A stretch of 40,660 bases of DNA from an uncultured beta proteobacterium (GCA_903935355.1 CAIZRK010000032.1:1-40660), one strand, 5' to 3'; shown: positions 17,867-26,749, counted from the first letter of the stretch. A program made the numbers and translations. The notes: generated from the letters alone by a model not told the origin.

Positions 17867-18847
17867 TCAGGGTTTGGCTTTGCCAAACAGTTCATGAATG
17901 GCATGCCGCAAGCCCTGCCACTGCTGGGCAAATACATTGTGAGATACCAGTAGATTTCTTACGCCAGTAGGATAAACTTCTTTCGGAAATACCGCTGTAT
18001 TAAATAGCATATCCCACCAAGGAAATAAAACCCCAAAGTTACAACCTCCCAATACCCCAGGTTTACCTTTAGCTTCATGACCATAACCAACCGCATGATG
18101 CATACGATGATACATTGGTGAAATGAATAGATACTTCAATGGGCCCAAATGCACTTTGATATTGGCATGTTGCCAACTTTGGATAAATTGACTAAAGACC
18201 ACCAATAAAATGAACTGGCCAGGTGATACACCAAAAATCAGTGCAAAGAATGCAAACACCACGGCGCGCATGATGTCATCCAAAATATGGTTACGATTAT
18301 CAGACCAGGCTGTCATAACTGTTTGACTATGATGTAAGGCATGCAATTGCCACCACCAATGGAAGGTATGAGCTGCGCGGTGATAAATATATTCCACCAG
18401 ATCAAGCATGACAAAATAAATAAAGAAGCTAATGAGTGGTATTGAGGTAACTGGCGGCCACCAAGATTCCACATTCATTCTACCGAAACGAAAATCATGT
18501 AATACGGAATCAATCTGGAAAAAAAATCCTGATAGGGCAATAAAGATAAATCCATGAAAAATGCCTAAACGATGAAATAAGGTATAGAACACGTCTGATT
18601 TGGAGGAATGTGCAAATCGTTCTTGACGTTCTGCTGGCGCCAAACGCTCCCAAGTGCGAAGCACTGTCATGATAAGAATAATTTGAATGCAACCAAATAA
18701 AAACCAATCTAGACCATCAAAGACATCCTCTGCCCAGGCCATTAAATCTAACTGATACAAAATAGGGCCCGCAATATTGGCAAACAAAAACTCTTGGAGG
18801 CTGGCATAAGCCCCCGCTAAATAGGAAAGAATTGGGTTTTGATCCAT
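17867..18847 (-). CDS. Sterol desaturase / fatty acid hydroxylase family membrane protein
   Basis: The 326-residue protein has several hydrophobic helices and the di-iron histidine boxes of this superfamily. HRAAHTFHWWWQLHALHHS gives an HxxxH followed by HxxHH, and SPMYHRMHHAVGYGHE supplies a further HxxHH. Members insert hydroxyls or double bonds into lipid substrates using O2 and a non-heme di-iron centre at the membrane. Bacterial homologues act on ether lipids, hopanoids, carotenoids or fatty acyl chains; the substrate here cannot be assigned. It lies 22 bp downstream of the deacetylase-like gene and 32 bp upstream of the EI24 gene, suggesting one transcript devoted to the envelope. Confidence 0.9.
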   Translation of the reverse strand: MDQNPILSYLAGAYASLQEFLFANIAGPILYQLDLMAWAEDVFDGLDWFLFGCIQIILIMTVLRTWERLAPAERQERFAHSSKSDVFYTLFHRLGIFHGFIFIALSGFFFQIDSVLHDFRFGRMNVESWWPPVTSIPLISFFIYFVMLDLVEYIYHRAAHTFHWWWQLHALHHSQTVMTAWSDNRNHILDDIMRAVVFAFFALIFGVSPGQFILLVVFSQFIQSWQHANIKVHLGPLKYLFISPMYHRMHHAVGYGHEAKGKPGVLGGCNFGVLFPWWDMLFNTAVFPKEVYPTGVRNLLVSHNVFAQQWQGLRHAIHELFGKAKP

Positions 18848-18869
18848 GCCTTATTGTGGCTTATTTAGC

Positions 18870-19649
18870 TTATTTGGGTAACGTTCCAAAACAAAACCCA
18901 CGATTTTTAAGATTAATGATTAATTGCTCAAGGACTGCAGGCGCCCAAGGGTCTTTTCTTGACCAGATTCCCAAATGAGCCATCGCAATGTCGCCATTCT
19001 GCAAATTGGCACTAGCTTGTTTCAATAAAACAGAATTAGGATGAGTTTTAGAACTAAGTTCATCACCCAAGAATCCTGCCGCATTCCAGCCGATATGATG
19101 GTAGCCGCAAAGTTCACCCATTTTAATTAAACGCGCAGAAGTCTTTCCACCCGGAGCTCGCCATATTCGTTGAAGCGGTGAACCGGTTAATTGTTGAAAA
19201 CGATCGTCTACTTTCCGTATCTCACGACACATTGCTGCTTCGTTATACAAAATCACCGCACCTGCTTTTGGACCAAACTGAGGTCTCTCAAAAACCATAC
19301 CAGTCGGTACATCATTAACAAAGTAGACATGATCATAGGTATGACTACCAAAATGATGGCCTTCACGCAAACGATCTTGCCAATAGGTTTTCCAAGAATC
19401 ATCTAAGGAAAAGTCACCTCGACTAGTTTTTTCATTGGCCAAGAAGAAAGTGGCTTTAACGTTATGTTTATTTAATATATCGGCAACAGTATGAGCAACC
19501 GACATATTTCCAGTATCAAAACTTAGGTACACCGTTTTATTGCAGGCAGGCTCTTGTGCGAAACCTGGAGATACCCCAGTTATAAAAAAAGCAGCAAAGA
19601 TAAATTGTGTAAAAGCCCATTTAAAATGCATGCTGTAATTTATTCCCAT
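18870..19649 (-). CDS. Secreted polysaccharide deacetylase-like protein (NodB/CE4 fold)
   Basis: An N-terminal signal peptide (hydrophobic FIFAAFFITGVSPGFA, probable cleavage before QEPACN) precedes a NodB-type domain. Motif 1 is YLSFDTGN, motif 2 is GSHTYDH (His103, His107), motif 3 is WRAPGGKT and motif 5 contains AMAHLG. CE4 enzymes remove N- or O-acetyl groups from peptidoglycan or exopolysaccharide using a divalent metal. In this protein the second Asp of the usual FDDG, the metal ligand, is Thr (FDTG), so activity or metal binding may differ. The ATG at 19649 overlaps the end of the YVTN gene by 10 bp; an ATG at 19631 gives a shorter signal peptide and is equally possible. Confidence 0.85.
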   Translation of the reverse strand: MGINYSMHFKWAFTQFIFAAFFITGVSPGFAQEPACNKTVYLSFDTGNMSVAHTVADILNKHNVKATFFLANEKTSRGDFSLDDSWKTYWQDRLREGHHFGSHTYDHVYFVNDVPTGMVFERPQFGPKAGAVILYNEAAMCREIRKVDDRFQQLTGSPLQRIWRAPGGKTSARLIKMGELCGYHHIGWNAAGFLGDELSSKTHPNSVLLKQASANLQNGDIAMAHLGIWSRKDPWAPAVLEQLIINLKNRGFCFGTLPK

Positions 19650-20674
19650 GCAGCGCGTGGATAAAAGAAAACACCATGGGGCGATTTTCCAACTGGAATA
19701 GCAGTTATAAGCTTCATTGTTGGAATATCTATCACCCCAACCTTTTTAGAAAACCGAAAGGTCACCCACATTGTTTTACCATCTGGCGTAATTTCCATAT
19801 CATCAGGACCGGCTGGCAAGCTAGTAATATCGCCTACTTTTTCCAAAGTTTGCATATTAATCTGGCTGATTGTAGAAGCAATTCGGTTACTTACAAATAC
19901 ATGCTTCTTATCACCTAATGGGCGGAAATTGTGCGCACCTTTGCCAGTGAATATCCGCTTTACTTCCCGGCGAGTTTTCCAGTCAATTACTTGCACATTA
20001 TCTTCGCCAGTAATTCCGATTAAAAGATAATGATCGCCAGGAGTCATCCAAACACCTGCTGGAACTTTACCTGTAGGCATGATCCATAAAACAGTTTGCG
20101 TCTCAAGATCAATCGCTGCCAATTGACTAGAATCTTGTAATGTAATGAATGCGGTTTTGCTATCTGAGGTGAAAGCAATATGACTTGGGGTCTTACCCAA
20201 CTTAATTGATTTTGCTAATTTGAGATCTGCGCCTTGGGCTGCATAAATATCCACCCTGTCTAGACGATTGCCGTTCGCTATAAACCATTTATGGTTTGGA
20301 GAGTAGCCGATTTGGTATGGATCAATGATGTTGGGAATATGGCCTGTTAATTCACCGCTCACAGGATTCATCAAAACCACATCGTTACCTGCGGCATTAG
20401 CAATAAGTAAGGTTTTTTCATCTGGCGTCATCATCAAATGATGGGGCTCCTTGCCAACAGGAATAGTCTTAATCACCTGCCGTGTTGGCATGTCAATCAA
20501 GCTCACTGATGCTTCACCAGAATTAAGAACGATAGCGAGCGTAGGCACCGCCTTGGAACTGGGCGCCCCTGAAGTGGGCGTCTGGGCATAGACTGAAAAA
20601 CTAAAAAAGGATAAAACCAAAGCAGTAAGTACTTTAGAGTCTTTGTAAGATGTAGGGATGATGGATTTATGCAT
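19640..20674 (-). CDS. Periplasmic YVTN-type beta-propeller protein
   Basis: The 344-residue protein begins with a signal peptide (VLTALVLSFFSFSVYA before QTPTSG). Repeated blades of about 42 residues follow, each with the pattern 'pvGk-PhhhxhtPDgkxhhhxN'; examples are VGKEPHHLMMTPDEKTLLIA, LGKTPSHIAFTSDSKTAFIT, PAGPDDMEITPDGKTMWVTF and VGKSPHGVFFYP. This is a YncE/YVTN seven-bladed propeller, normally a protein- or ligand-binding scaffold rather than an enzyme. Its stop codon lies inside the start of the deacetylase-like gene, so the two are likely coupled in translation and may work together in the envelope. The exact role is unknown. Confidence 0.88.
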   Translation of the reverse strand: MHKSIIPTSYKDSKVLTALVLSFFSFSVYAQTPTSGAPSSKAVPTLAIVLNSGEASVSLIDMPTRQVIKTIPVGKEPHHLMMTPDEKTLLIANAAGNDVVLMNPVSGELTGHIPNIIDPYQIGYSPNHKWFIANGNRLDRVDIYAAQGADLKLAKSIKLGKTPSHIAFTSDSKTAFITLQDSSQLAAIDLETQTVLWIMPTGKVPAGVWMTPGDHYLLIGITGEDNVQVIDWKTRREVKRIFTGKGAHNFRPLGDKKHVFVSNRIASTISQINMQTLEKVGDITSLPAGPDDMEITPDGKTMWVTFRFSKKVGVIDIPTMKLITAIPVGKSPHGVFFYPRAAWE

Positions 20675-20734
20675 AGCTCATATTGTAAGCATTTAGAAAG
20701 AGGCTTTAGGCGACTATAGAAAAATCCATTTGAC

Positions 20735-23700
20735 TTAGCGCAAGCTAGCTAAGACCTTTTCAAGACGCTTTAGGGACATTGGGGTTGGAGTTTTAAGTTC
20801 TTGCGCATATAAGGCTACCCGCAACTCCTCTAACTGCCATCTAAAGTCTTCTAAAGCCTGATCTTCGCTCTGAACAAAAGAGGCCACCCCTTTACTTCCT
20901 TGTATAAGTTTTTGCCACGGGCGGGCAACAGACTCCCAGTCCCTTTGGCACTGAGTATCTCTACTAGGACTAGATCGTAACTTTTCAATTCGTAAAGCAA
21001 TTGCCTTGAGATATCTTGGAAAATGTACCAATTGAGAATAAGGGACATCAGAGACAAACTTAGGAGAAATCAATCCTTGCAATTGTGCTTGGATATCAGT
21101 ATGTGCGCTTAATGAGATAGCCTTTGCTTGCGGTAATTTCTTGTGGAGATCGGCATAAGCCTGTAAAGCCGCTAAGGCATGCTTAGCTACCTCTTGCGCG
21201 ATTAAGGCCAAGCGCGGTTTGCCAGCCTGCACTCGCTCAGAAAACTGCTGGGCATTGACCGGTAAAGCATCACTCATGAAAGCCCGCTCTATAGCCAGAT
21301 TGAGAATCTGCTCAATCAAACCATCGACTGAACCCACGTTGATAAAAAGTAAACCTAACTCTCTGATGCCTGGCAACTGTTTATGTAAAGACTTCAGAGT
21401 ATCTTTATTCGAGAGCGCAAACAGGCGACGCAATCCTTGCCAATGATGTTTTCTTGCATCTGTTAAATCATCGAAAACCTCTAAGTCACAAGATTCCCCT
21501 TTATCTACTAGAGCAGGATAGCCGTACAAGGTTTGATTGCCTTTTTGAATCTCCAAAGTTTCAGCTAATTCACCAAACTCCCAAGTGCGATAACCACCCT
21601 TGTCAACCTGACGGGTAGCAGCTGGTGAAATAGGTTGTTCTTTCCCTGCAATTGAGATTGTGCTTTTAGATCCCGCCTCAGCCTGCACTATTTCTTGCGC
21701 TATCGCCTGAAACGCATTCTTAGCAGTCAGCCCATATTCAGACCGTAGACGAGCTAAATTACGCTCAAGCTCCAATTGACGCCCATGCTCATCAATTAAA
21801 CGAAAGTTCATCGACGAATGTGCTGGTAAAGATTCTGGCCTAAAATCGGTTCGTTTAATCTCTAAGCCACATTCTTTCCGAATATCTCCAATCAAGCAAT
21901 CGAGATAATCGCCATTACCAAATTGTTTTTCTTCAAGCGTTCTCCCTAAAAACGACTTTGCATAAACTGGCAATGGAACACAATGCTTACGTAATTTTTG
22001 AGGCAAAGATTTAAGCAATAACAGGGTTTTTTCTTCACACATCCCAGGCACTAACCAGTCACAACGACGTCCATCTACTTGATTTAATGAAGTCAGTGGC
22101 ACTACTAAAGTTACCCCATCTTTAATACTTCCAGGTTCAAAGTGGTAAGTTAGATTTAACTCTGCACCACCAACCATCATCTTTTTTGGGTAACGATCGA
22201 CGGTAATACCTGTGGCTTCATGCCGCATGAGGTCAGCTTTAGCAAGGCGAAGATGGCTGTCTTTACTATCTTCCTCTTTACCTAGATTTGCTTTAAGCCA
22301 TGCTTGCATACTATCTCGACTTAGCACCTCTTTTGGAATGCGTGAGTCATAAAATGCATAGAGCAAATCATCATCCACCAGCACATCGGGGCGGCGTGAA
22401 CGATGCTCAAGAGCCTCAATCTCTTTAATTAAGCGACGGTTATGCCAAAAAAAACCAAAGCAATCGGGGTATTTTTTTCTGGCGTCAGCTTCGGTTTCGC
22501 GGATTAAGGCAGGTGTATCCATGCGACCAAATATTTCTTCTTGAACTAAAGCTTGGCGTATGAATAGCTCACGAGTCTGAATAGGGTCATGCGATTCAAA
22601 ACGTACCCTTCTACCATGATAGATTGGTAGACCATATAAGGTTCCACGTTCAAAGGCCATTACTTCACCCTGGCGATTATCCCAAAATGGATCACTTAAG
22701 GATTTAATGAGTCGATGCGCCGCTACTGTCTCCACCCATTGAGGCTCAATCTTTGCAATCGTACGCGCATACATCCGATGGGTTTCTTGTAACTCACCAG
22801 CTAAGATCCACGGCCCTGCTTTTTTACCAATTGTTGAGCCTGGCCAGATAAATGGACGAATACCTCTTGCACCCATATAACTTCCAGATTTAGCCCCCCG
22901 CCCTTGAGATTTTTCATCTTCTTCTTTTTTAGCCACGTAACCCAGCAAACCCGTCAAAAGAGATAAATGAATTTGCTCATAGCTTGCTGATAATCGATTT
23001 TCTCTCCAGCCCTTTTCACCAAGCATCGTATGCAGCTGACCATGGATATCGCGCCACTCCCGTAAGCGTCTTGGTGATAAAAATTTACTACGGCATAGGT
23101 TTTCTAATTGTCGATTGCTGTGCTTGTGTTGCAAAGCATCTTGATACCAGTCCCAGAGTTTTACAAAGCTTAGGAATTCTGATCGCTCATCAGAAAACTG
23201 TAAATGGGCTTGATCGGCAGCCGCTGCCTGATCCATGGGTCTCTCACGTGGATCTTGCGTTGCTAAAGATGAGGCAATAATAGTGACCTCGCGCAAGGCA
23301 TTTTGCTCTTTAGCAGCAAGCAACATCCGACCGATGCGAGGATCTAATGGTAGATCTGCTAGTTGCGCACCTATAGAAGTGAGCTTGAAGCTACTATTTA
23401 GATCCTGATTACTGACAGCCAAATTTTCATCATAAGTAATTGCACCCAATTCATCTAACAGTTGCACCCCATCAGTAATAGCTCGCCCTAAAGGCTTATC
23501 AATAAATGGAAAATCCTGTATTTTTGGCAGGCACAAGTAAGTCATACGTAGCAACACGGCTGCCAGCGAGCTTCGTAATATCTCTGGATCAGTAAATCTT
23601 GATCTTGCCTCATAGTCCAATTCGCTATAAAGACGAATGCAAATACCATCCGATACCCTTCCGCATCGTCCAGCCCTTTGATTGGCGGCCGCCTGAGAAA

Positions 23701-24796
23701 TTGGCTCAATTTGTAACTGCTCAACTTTGTTCCGGTAGGAGTAGCGCTTAACCCGTGCTAAGCCACTATCAATTACATAGCGAATATTAGGTACTGTTAA
23801 AGAGGTTTCAGCTACATTGGTCGTGAGAATGATGCGTCGACCATTGCCTGGGTTAAAAACACGCTCTTGCTCAGCCGCCGACTGACGTGCAAAGAGACTC
23901 AAAATCTCGGGATGAAAGCGTTGTTGAAGCACATGATCTTTACGCAATGCTTCTGCGCAATCCCGAATCTCCCGCTCACCAGGCAAAAACACTAAGACAT
24001 CGCCGGCACCCTGTGCGCCTTCTCGCCAAACATTAGCAATCTCCTGCGCAACCGCCTCTGGAATCTCTATGCCCTCCTTGGGTTCCTTTCTACCATCCCC
24101 CTTCATATCAGGCTCAAGTGGCGCATAACGCTGTTCTACCGGAAATAATCGACCACTCACCTCAATCACTGGTGCCAATTTTTGACCAATCGAAAAATGC
24201 TGAGCAAAGCGTTGTGCATCAATCGTCGCTGAGGTGATAATTAGCTTTAGATCAGGGCGCCTAGGAAGTAGCTGCCTTAAGTAGCCTAATAAGAAATCAA
24301 TGTTCAGACTGCGTTCATGAGCTTCATCAATGATTAGGGTGTCATATGCCCTGAGCTGCGGATCTCTTTGGGTCTCTGCCAGCAAAATACCATCCGTCAT
24401 TAGCTTAATTGAAGCACCCTGGCTGGTTTTATCAGCAAAACGAATTTGGTAACCCACATCTTGACCAATTGGGGTCCCCAACTCCTGGGCAATCCGCTTC
24501 GCTGTTGCGGTAGCTGCTATTCGACGGGGTTGAGTATGTCCAATTAGCTTCCCACCATTCATGGTGCCTCTACCGAGATCTAAACAGATTTTTGGAAGTT
24601 GGGTGGTCTTACCTGAACCAGTCTCACCACAAACAATGACTACTTGGTGAGATTGCAGGGCATCTTTGATAATCTGCCGTTGCCCAGAAACGGGTAACTC
24701 TTCCGGAAAACGGATTTCAAGTTTACGTCCAGTGTTGGAAGCAGGCACAGCCACAGGCGCTGTATTGGGTTTTTGTTGGTTTATAGGCTCTTGCAC
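20735..24796 (-). CDS. hrpA: ATP-dependent RNA helicase HrpA (DEAH family)
   Basis: At 1353 residues this matches bacterial HrpA. Motif I GETGSGKTTQLP starts at 57, motif Ia is TQPRRIAA, motif II is DEAH (157-160), motif III is SATID, and motif VI is QRAGRCGR. Winged-helix/ratchet regions and the long DUF3418 C-terminal domain follow. HrpA family helicases remodel mRNA and resolve stalled ribosomes. Initiation is at a GTG (24796): no ATG is available before the conserved LEIRFPEELPVSGQRQ. The start lies only 17 bp from the divergent argA start, so both promoters must overlap the opposite coding region. It is the upstream-most gene of the leftward block. Confidence 0.97.
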   Translation of the reverse strand: MQEPINQQKPNTAPVAVPASNTGRKLEIRFPEELPVSGQRQIIKDALQSHQVVIVCGETGSGKTTQLPKICLDLGRGTMNGGKLIGHTQPRRIAATATAKRIAQELGTPIGQDVGYQIRFADKTSQGASIKLMTDGILLAETQRDPQLRAYDTLIIDEAHERSLNIDFLLGYLRQLLPRRPDLKLIITSATIDAQRFAQHFSIGQKLAPVIEVSGRLFPVEQRYAPLEPDMKGDGRKEPKEGIEIPEAVAQEIANVWREGAQGAGDVLVFLPGEREIRDCAEALRKDHVLQQRFHPEILSLFARQSAAEQERVFNPGNGRRIILTTNVAETSLTVPNIRYVIDSGLARVKRYSYRNKVEQLQIEPISQAAANQRAGRCGRVSDGICIRLYSELDYEARSRFTDPEILRSSLAAVLLRMTYLCLPKIQDFPFIDKPLGRAITDGVQLLDELGAITYDENLAVSNQDLNSSFKLTSIGAQLADLPLDPRIGRMLLAAKEQNALREVTIIASSLATQDPRERPMDQAAAADQAHLQFSDERSEFLSFVKLWDWYQDALQHKHSNRQLENLCRSKFLSPRRLREWRDIHGQLHTMLGEKGWRENRLSASYEQIHLSLLTGLLGYVAKKEEDEKSQGRGAKSGSYMGARGIRPFIWPGSTIGKKAGPWILAGELQETHRMYARTIAKIEPQWVETVAAHRLIKSLSDPFWDNRQGEVMAFERGTLYGLPIYHGRRVRFESHDPIQTRELFIRQALVQEEIFGRMDTPALIRETEADARKKYPDCFGFFWHNRRLIKEIEALEHRSRRPDVLVDDDLLYAFYDSRIPKEVLSRDSMQAWLKANLGKEEDSKDSHLRLAKADLMRHEATGITVDRYPKKMMVGGAELNLTYHFEPGSIKDGVTLVVPLTSLNQVDGRRCDWLVPGMCEEKTLLLLKSLPQKLRKHCVPLPVYAKSFLGRTLEEKQFGNGDYLDCLIGDIRKECGLEIKRTDFRPESLPAHSSMNFRLIDEHGRQLELERNLARLRSEYGLTAKNAFQAIAQEIVQAEAGSKSTISIAGKEQPISPAATRQVDKGGYRTWEFGELAETLEIQKGNQTLYGYPALVDKGESCDLEVFDDLTDARKHHWQGLRRLFALSNKDTLKSLHKQLPGIRELGLLFINVGSVDGLIEQILNLAIERAFMSDALPVNAQQFSERVQAGKPRLALIAQEVAKHALAALQAYADLHKKLPQAKAISLSAHTDIQAQLQGLISPKFVSDVPYSQLVHFPRYLKAIALRIEKLRSSPSRDTQCQRDWESVARPWQKLIQGSKGVASFVQSEDQALEDFRWQLEELRVALYAQELKTPTPMSLKRLEKVLASLR

Positions 24797-24804
24797 CCTA
24801 TAAT
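24776..24804 (+). promoter_or_regulatory. Candidate sigma-70 promoter producing a leaderless argA mRNA
   Basis: TATAAT (24799-24804) is a perfect -10 hexamer, preceded after 17 bp by TTGGTT (24776-24781, half-match to -35). The expected transcription start, about seven bases downstream, falls at 24811-24814, where the argA ATG begins. The -35 lies inside the hrpA coding region. Confidence 0.5.
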
Positions 24805-24813
24805 TTTCTCACT

Positions 24814-26178
24814 ATGCCCACAAATGCACCAAATCCCAGCTTAAATGCTGATGAATCTACCCCTAATTTTCCTTTTGTAGGATGGTTGCGTGATGTTGCG
24901 CCCTATATTCATAGTTTTCGCGAAAAGACCTTTGTAATCGCCTTTGCTGGTGAGTTAGCCCAAGAAATCGGTCTTGAGAACCTGATTGAGGATATTGCCA
25001 TGCTTCATGCCATGGGAATGCGGATTGTGTTAGTTCATGGTATTCGCCCTCAAATTGAAGAGCAATTGATGTTGCGTAATATCCAAAGTCAATTTGGGCA
25101 AAGCTCGATGCATAGCTACCGCATTACTGATGCTGCCGCCTTAGAATGCGTTAAAGAAGCTGCTGGTGAATTGCGCTTAGATATTGAGGCCGCTTTTAGT
25201 CGTGGTCTACCAAATACCCCCATGGCAGGATCACGCATCTCCGTGATCTCCGGAAATTTTATTACCGCCATGCCGGTAGGCGTGGTTGAGGGGGTCGACT
25301 ATATCCATACGGGTCTTGTCCGCAAGGTAGATTCAACCTCTATAAAACTATCTTTAGATAGCAACAAAATTGTGCTGCTCTCGCCTTTAGGCTTCTCTCC
25401 AACTGGGCAGGCATTTAATCTGGCTTATGAGGATGTTGCGGCATCCACCGCTGTGGCACTAAAAGCGGATAAACTTATTTTCTTGAGCCCCTATTCTGGT
25501 CTCAGCGATGATGATGGAGACTTCATTACTGAGATGTCGATGCCTCAACTACAGGAATATGTCTTAGAGCATCCAGAAATGGAAATCGGCATGAAAAGCT
25601 TGCTCAATATTTCTGGGAGAGCTATCCGTGCGGGTGTTAGCCGAGTCCATTTCTTGCCAGCCAATCAAGATGGCGCATTGCTAGAAGAGCTTTTTACACA
25701 TGATGGTATTGGTATGATGCTGGCCTCATCTGATATTGAAAATCTGCGTGAAGCCAATCAAGATGACGTGGGTGGTATTTTGCAGTTAACTAGCCCATTA
25801 GAAGATGAGGGGATATTAGCTGCTCGCGGTCAGGATGTGATAGAGCGTGATATTCAGCGCTTCTCCGTAATTGAGCATGATCAGGTCTTGTTCGGTTGTG
25901 CGGCACTCTTCCCCTTCCCTAATGGTGTAGGAGAACTAGCTTGTCTTGTTGTTGATCCTGATGCCCAAGGCTCCGGTGACGGCGAACGTTTGCTCAAGCG
26001 AATTGAGATGAGAGCTAAAAATGAAGGCATTAAGAAACTCTTTGTACTTACCACTAGAACAGAGCATTGGTTTTTAAAGCGTGGCTTTAAACGCGCCGAA
26101 GTAGAAGATTTACCCGAAGAAAGGAAACAAATTTACAACTGGGATCGTAAATCCATGGTTCTCACTAAGGACCTATAA
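24814..26178 (+). CDS. argA: Amino-acid N-acetyltransferase (N-acetylglutamate synthase)
   Basis: ArgA acetylates glutamate with acetyl-CoA, the first step of arginine biosynthesis. The 454-residue protein has the two expected parts: an amino-acid-kinase-fold domain (about 20-290, with MRIVLVHGIRPQIEEQL, FITAMPVGVVEGVDYIHTG and LSPLGFSPTGQAFNL) that binds the feedback inhibitor arginine, and a C-terminal GNAT domain (about 305-450) with LACLVVDPDAQGSGDGERLL as its acetyl-CoA loop. No Shine-Dalgarno sequence precedes the ATG, and a TATAAT ends nine bases upstream, suggesting a leaderless transcript. yggX follows 61 bp later in the same direction. Confidence 0.96.
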   Translation: MPTNAPNPSLNADESTPNFPFVGWLRDVAPYIHSFREKTFVIAFAGELAQEIGLENLIEDIAMLHAMGMRIVLVHGIRPQIEEQLMLRNIQSQFGQSSMHSYRITDAAALECVKEAAGELRLDIEAAFSRGLPNTPMAGSRISVISGNFITAMPVGVVEGVDYIHTGLVRKVDSTSIKLSLDSNKIVLLSPLGFSPTGQAFNLAYEDVAASTAVALKADKLIFLSPYSGLSDDDGDFITEMSMPQLQEYVLEHPEMEIGMKSLLNISGRAIRAGVSRVHFLPANQDGALLEELFTHDGIGMMLASSDIENLREANQDDVGGILQLTSPLEDEGILAARGQDVIERDIQRFSVIEHDQVLFGCAALFPFPNGVGELACLVVDPDAQGSGDGERLLKRIEMRAKNEGIKKLFVLTTRTEHWFLKRGFKRAEVEDLPEERKQIYNWDRKSMVLTKDL

Positions 26179-26239
26179 AGCAAAACCTACAAAACAAGAC
26201 CCATAAAAAACATGAAACATATTTGGAAAGGTATTACTG

Positions 26240-26512
26240 ATGGCACGCATGGTTCAATGTATCAAACTTAACAAAGAAGCTGAAGGCATGGACTTCGCCC
26301 CACTTCCCGGTGAATTAGGTAAAAAGATTTGGAATCAAGTTTCCAAAGAGGCTTGGGCTGGATGGTTGAAGCAACAAACCATGTTGATTAACGAAAATCG
26401 GCTAAATATGGCCGATCCTCGCGCGCGCCAATACCTTTTAAAACAAGTGGAGAAGCATTTCTTTGAAGGCGGCGCAGATACGGCGCAAGGCTACGTACCC
26501 CCAGCAGAATAA
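26240..26512 (+). CDS. yggX: Fe(2+)-trafficking / oxidative damage protection protein YggX
   Basis: This 90-residue protein has the full YggX family pattern: [20 protein letters not shown] with the conserved N-terminal Cys (Cys7), [37 protein letters not shown] and FFEGG. YggX protects iron-sulfur clusters from oxidation and helps supply iron for their repair in the cytoplasm. The start ATG has GGAAAGG upstream. It lies downstream of argA and upstream of a candidate small-RNA gene with its own promoter. No defects are seen. Confidence 0.97.
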   Translation: MARMVQCIKLNKEAEGMDFAPLPGELGKKIWNQVSKEAWAGWLKQQTMLINENRLNMADPRARQYLLKQVEKHFFEGGADTAQGYVPPAE

Positions 26513-26569
26513 GCATCTTGAATGCCGCACCGCACTAAGAAATATATTTTATTTATTAAGTGCAAATGC

Positions 26570-26598
26570 TTGACGACTGAACTTTAGAGGCATAGGAT
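26570..26598 (+). promoter_or_regulatory. Strong sigma-70-like promoter in the yggX-rpiA gap
   Basis: TTGACG (26570-26575, 5 of 6) and TAGGAT (26593-26598, 4 of 6) are separated by exactly 17 bp. No open reading frame starts downstream before the terminator at 26717, so the promoter appears to serve an untranslated RNA starting near 26605. Confidence 0.6.
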
Positions 26599-26604
26599 AA
26601 ACCT

Positions 26605-26746
26605 GTGGTTGCGCAGATATGGTGCAAAACCACTTCTCATAAGCATATCTATATGCTTATAGGGCATTTGGAACTAAATATCTTCCTTTTGCTCGGCCAT
26701 GAAAGACATGGTAAACAAACCCGATGGGCTACCCCGTCGGGTTTTT
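26605..26746 (+). ncRNA. Candidate structured small RNA, about 142 nt
   Basis: Between yggX and rpiA, a promoter and a strong intrinsic terminator bracket a non-coding stretch that folds into successive hairpins. Hairpin 1 is GTGGTTGCGC (26605-26614) pairing with GTGC and AACCAC (26622-26625, 26628-26633), with AA bulged. Hairpin 2 is ATAAGCATAT (26639-26648) pairing with ATATGCTTAT (26651-26660). Hairpin 3 is CCATG-AAAGA-CATGG (26697-26711). The 12-bp terminator stem ends the RNA. A 36-nt unpaired-looking segment (26661-26696) with TCTTCCTTTT could be a target-recognition region. The layout does not resemble tRNA, tmRNA, SRP RNA or the long bulged rod of 6S RNA. Transcription itself is unproven. 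Confidence 0.5.
26717..26746 (+). terminator. Intrinsic terminator between the candidate sRNA and rpiA
   Basis: AAACCCGATGGG (26717-26728) pairs with CCCGTCGGGTTT (26733-26744), giving 12 pairs including one G-T, with a CTAC loop and a run of five T ending at 26746. The rpiA stop codon is four bases away, so the same stem may also end leftward rpiA transcripts, although its leftward T-run is broken. Confidence 0.88.
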
Positions 26747-26749
26747 AAA

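Noticed and set aside
26605..26746. Assigning the yggX-rpiA RNA to 6S RNA, tmRNA or SRP RNA
   Set aside because: It shows separate local hairpins rather than a long bulged rod, no tRNA-like ends and no SRP tetraloop helix, so no known class fits by eye.
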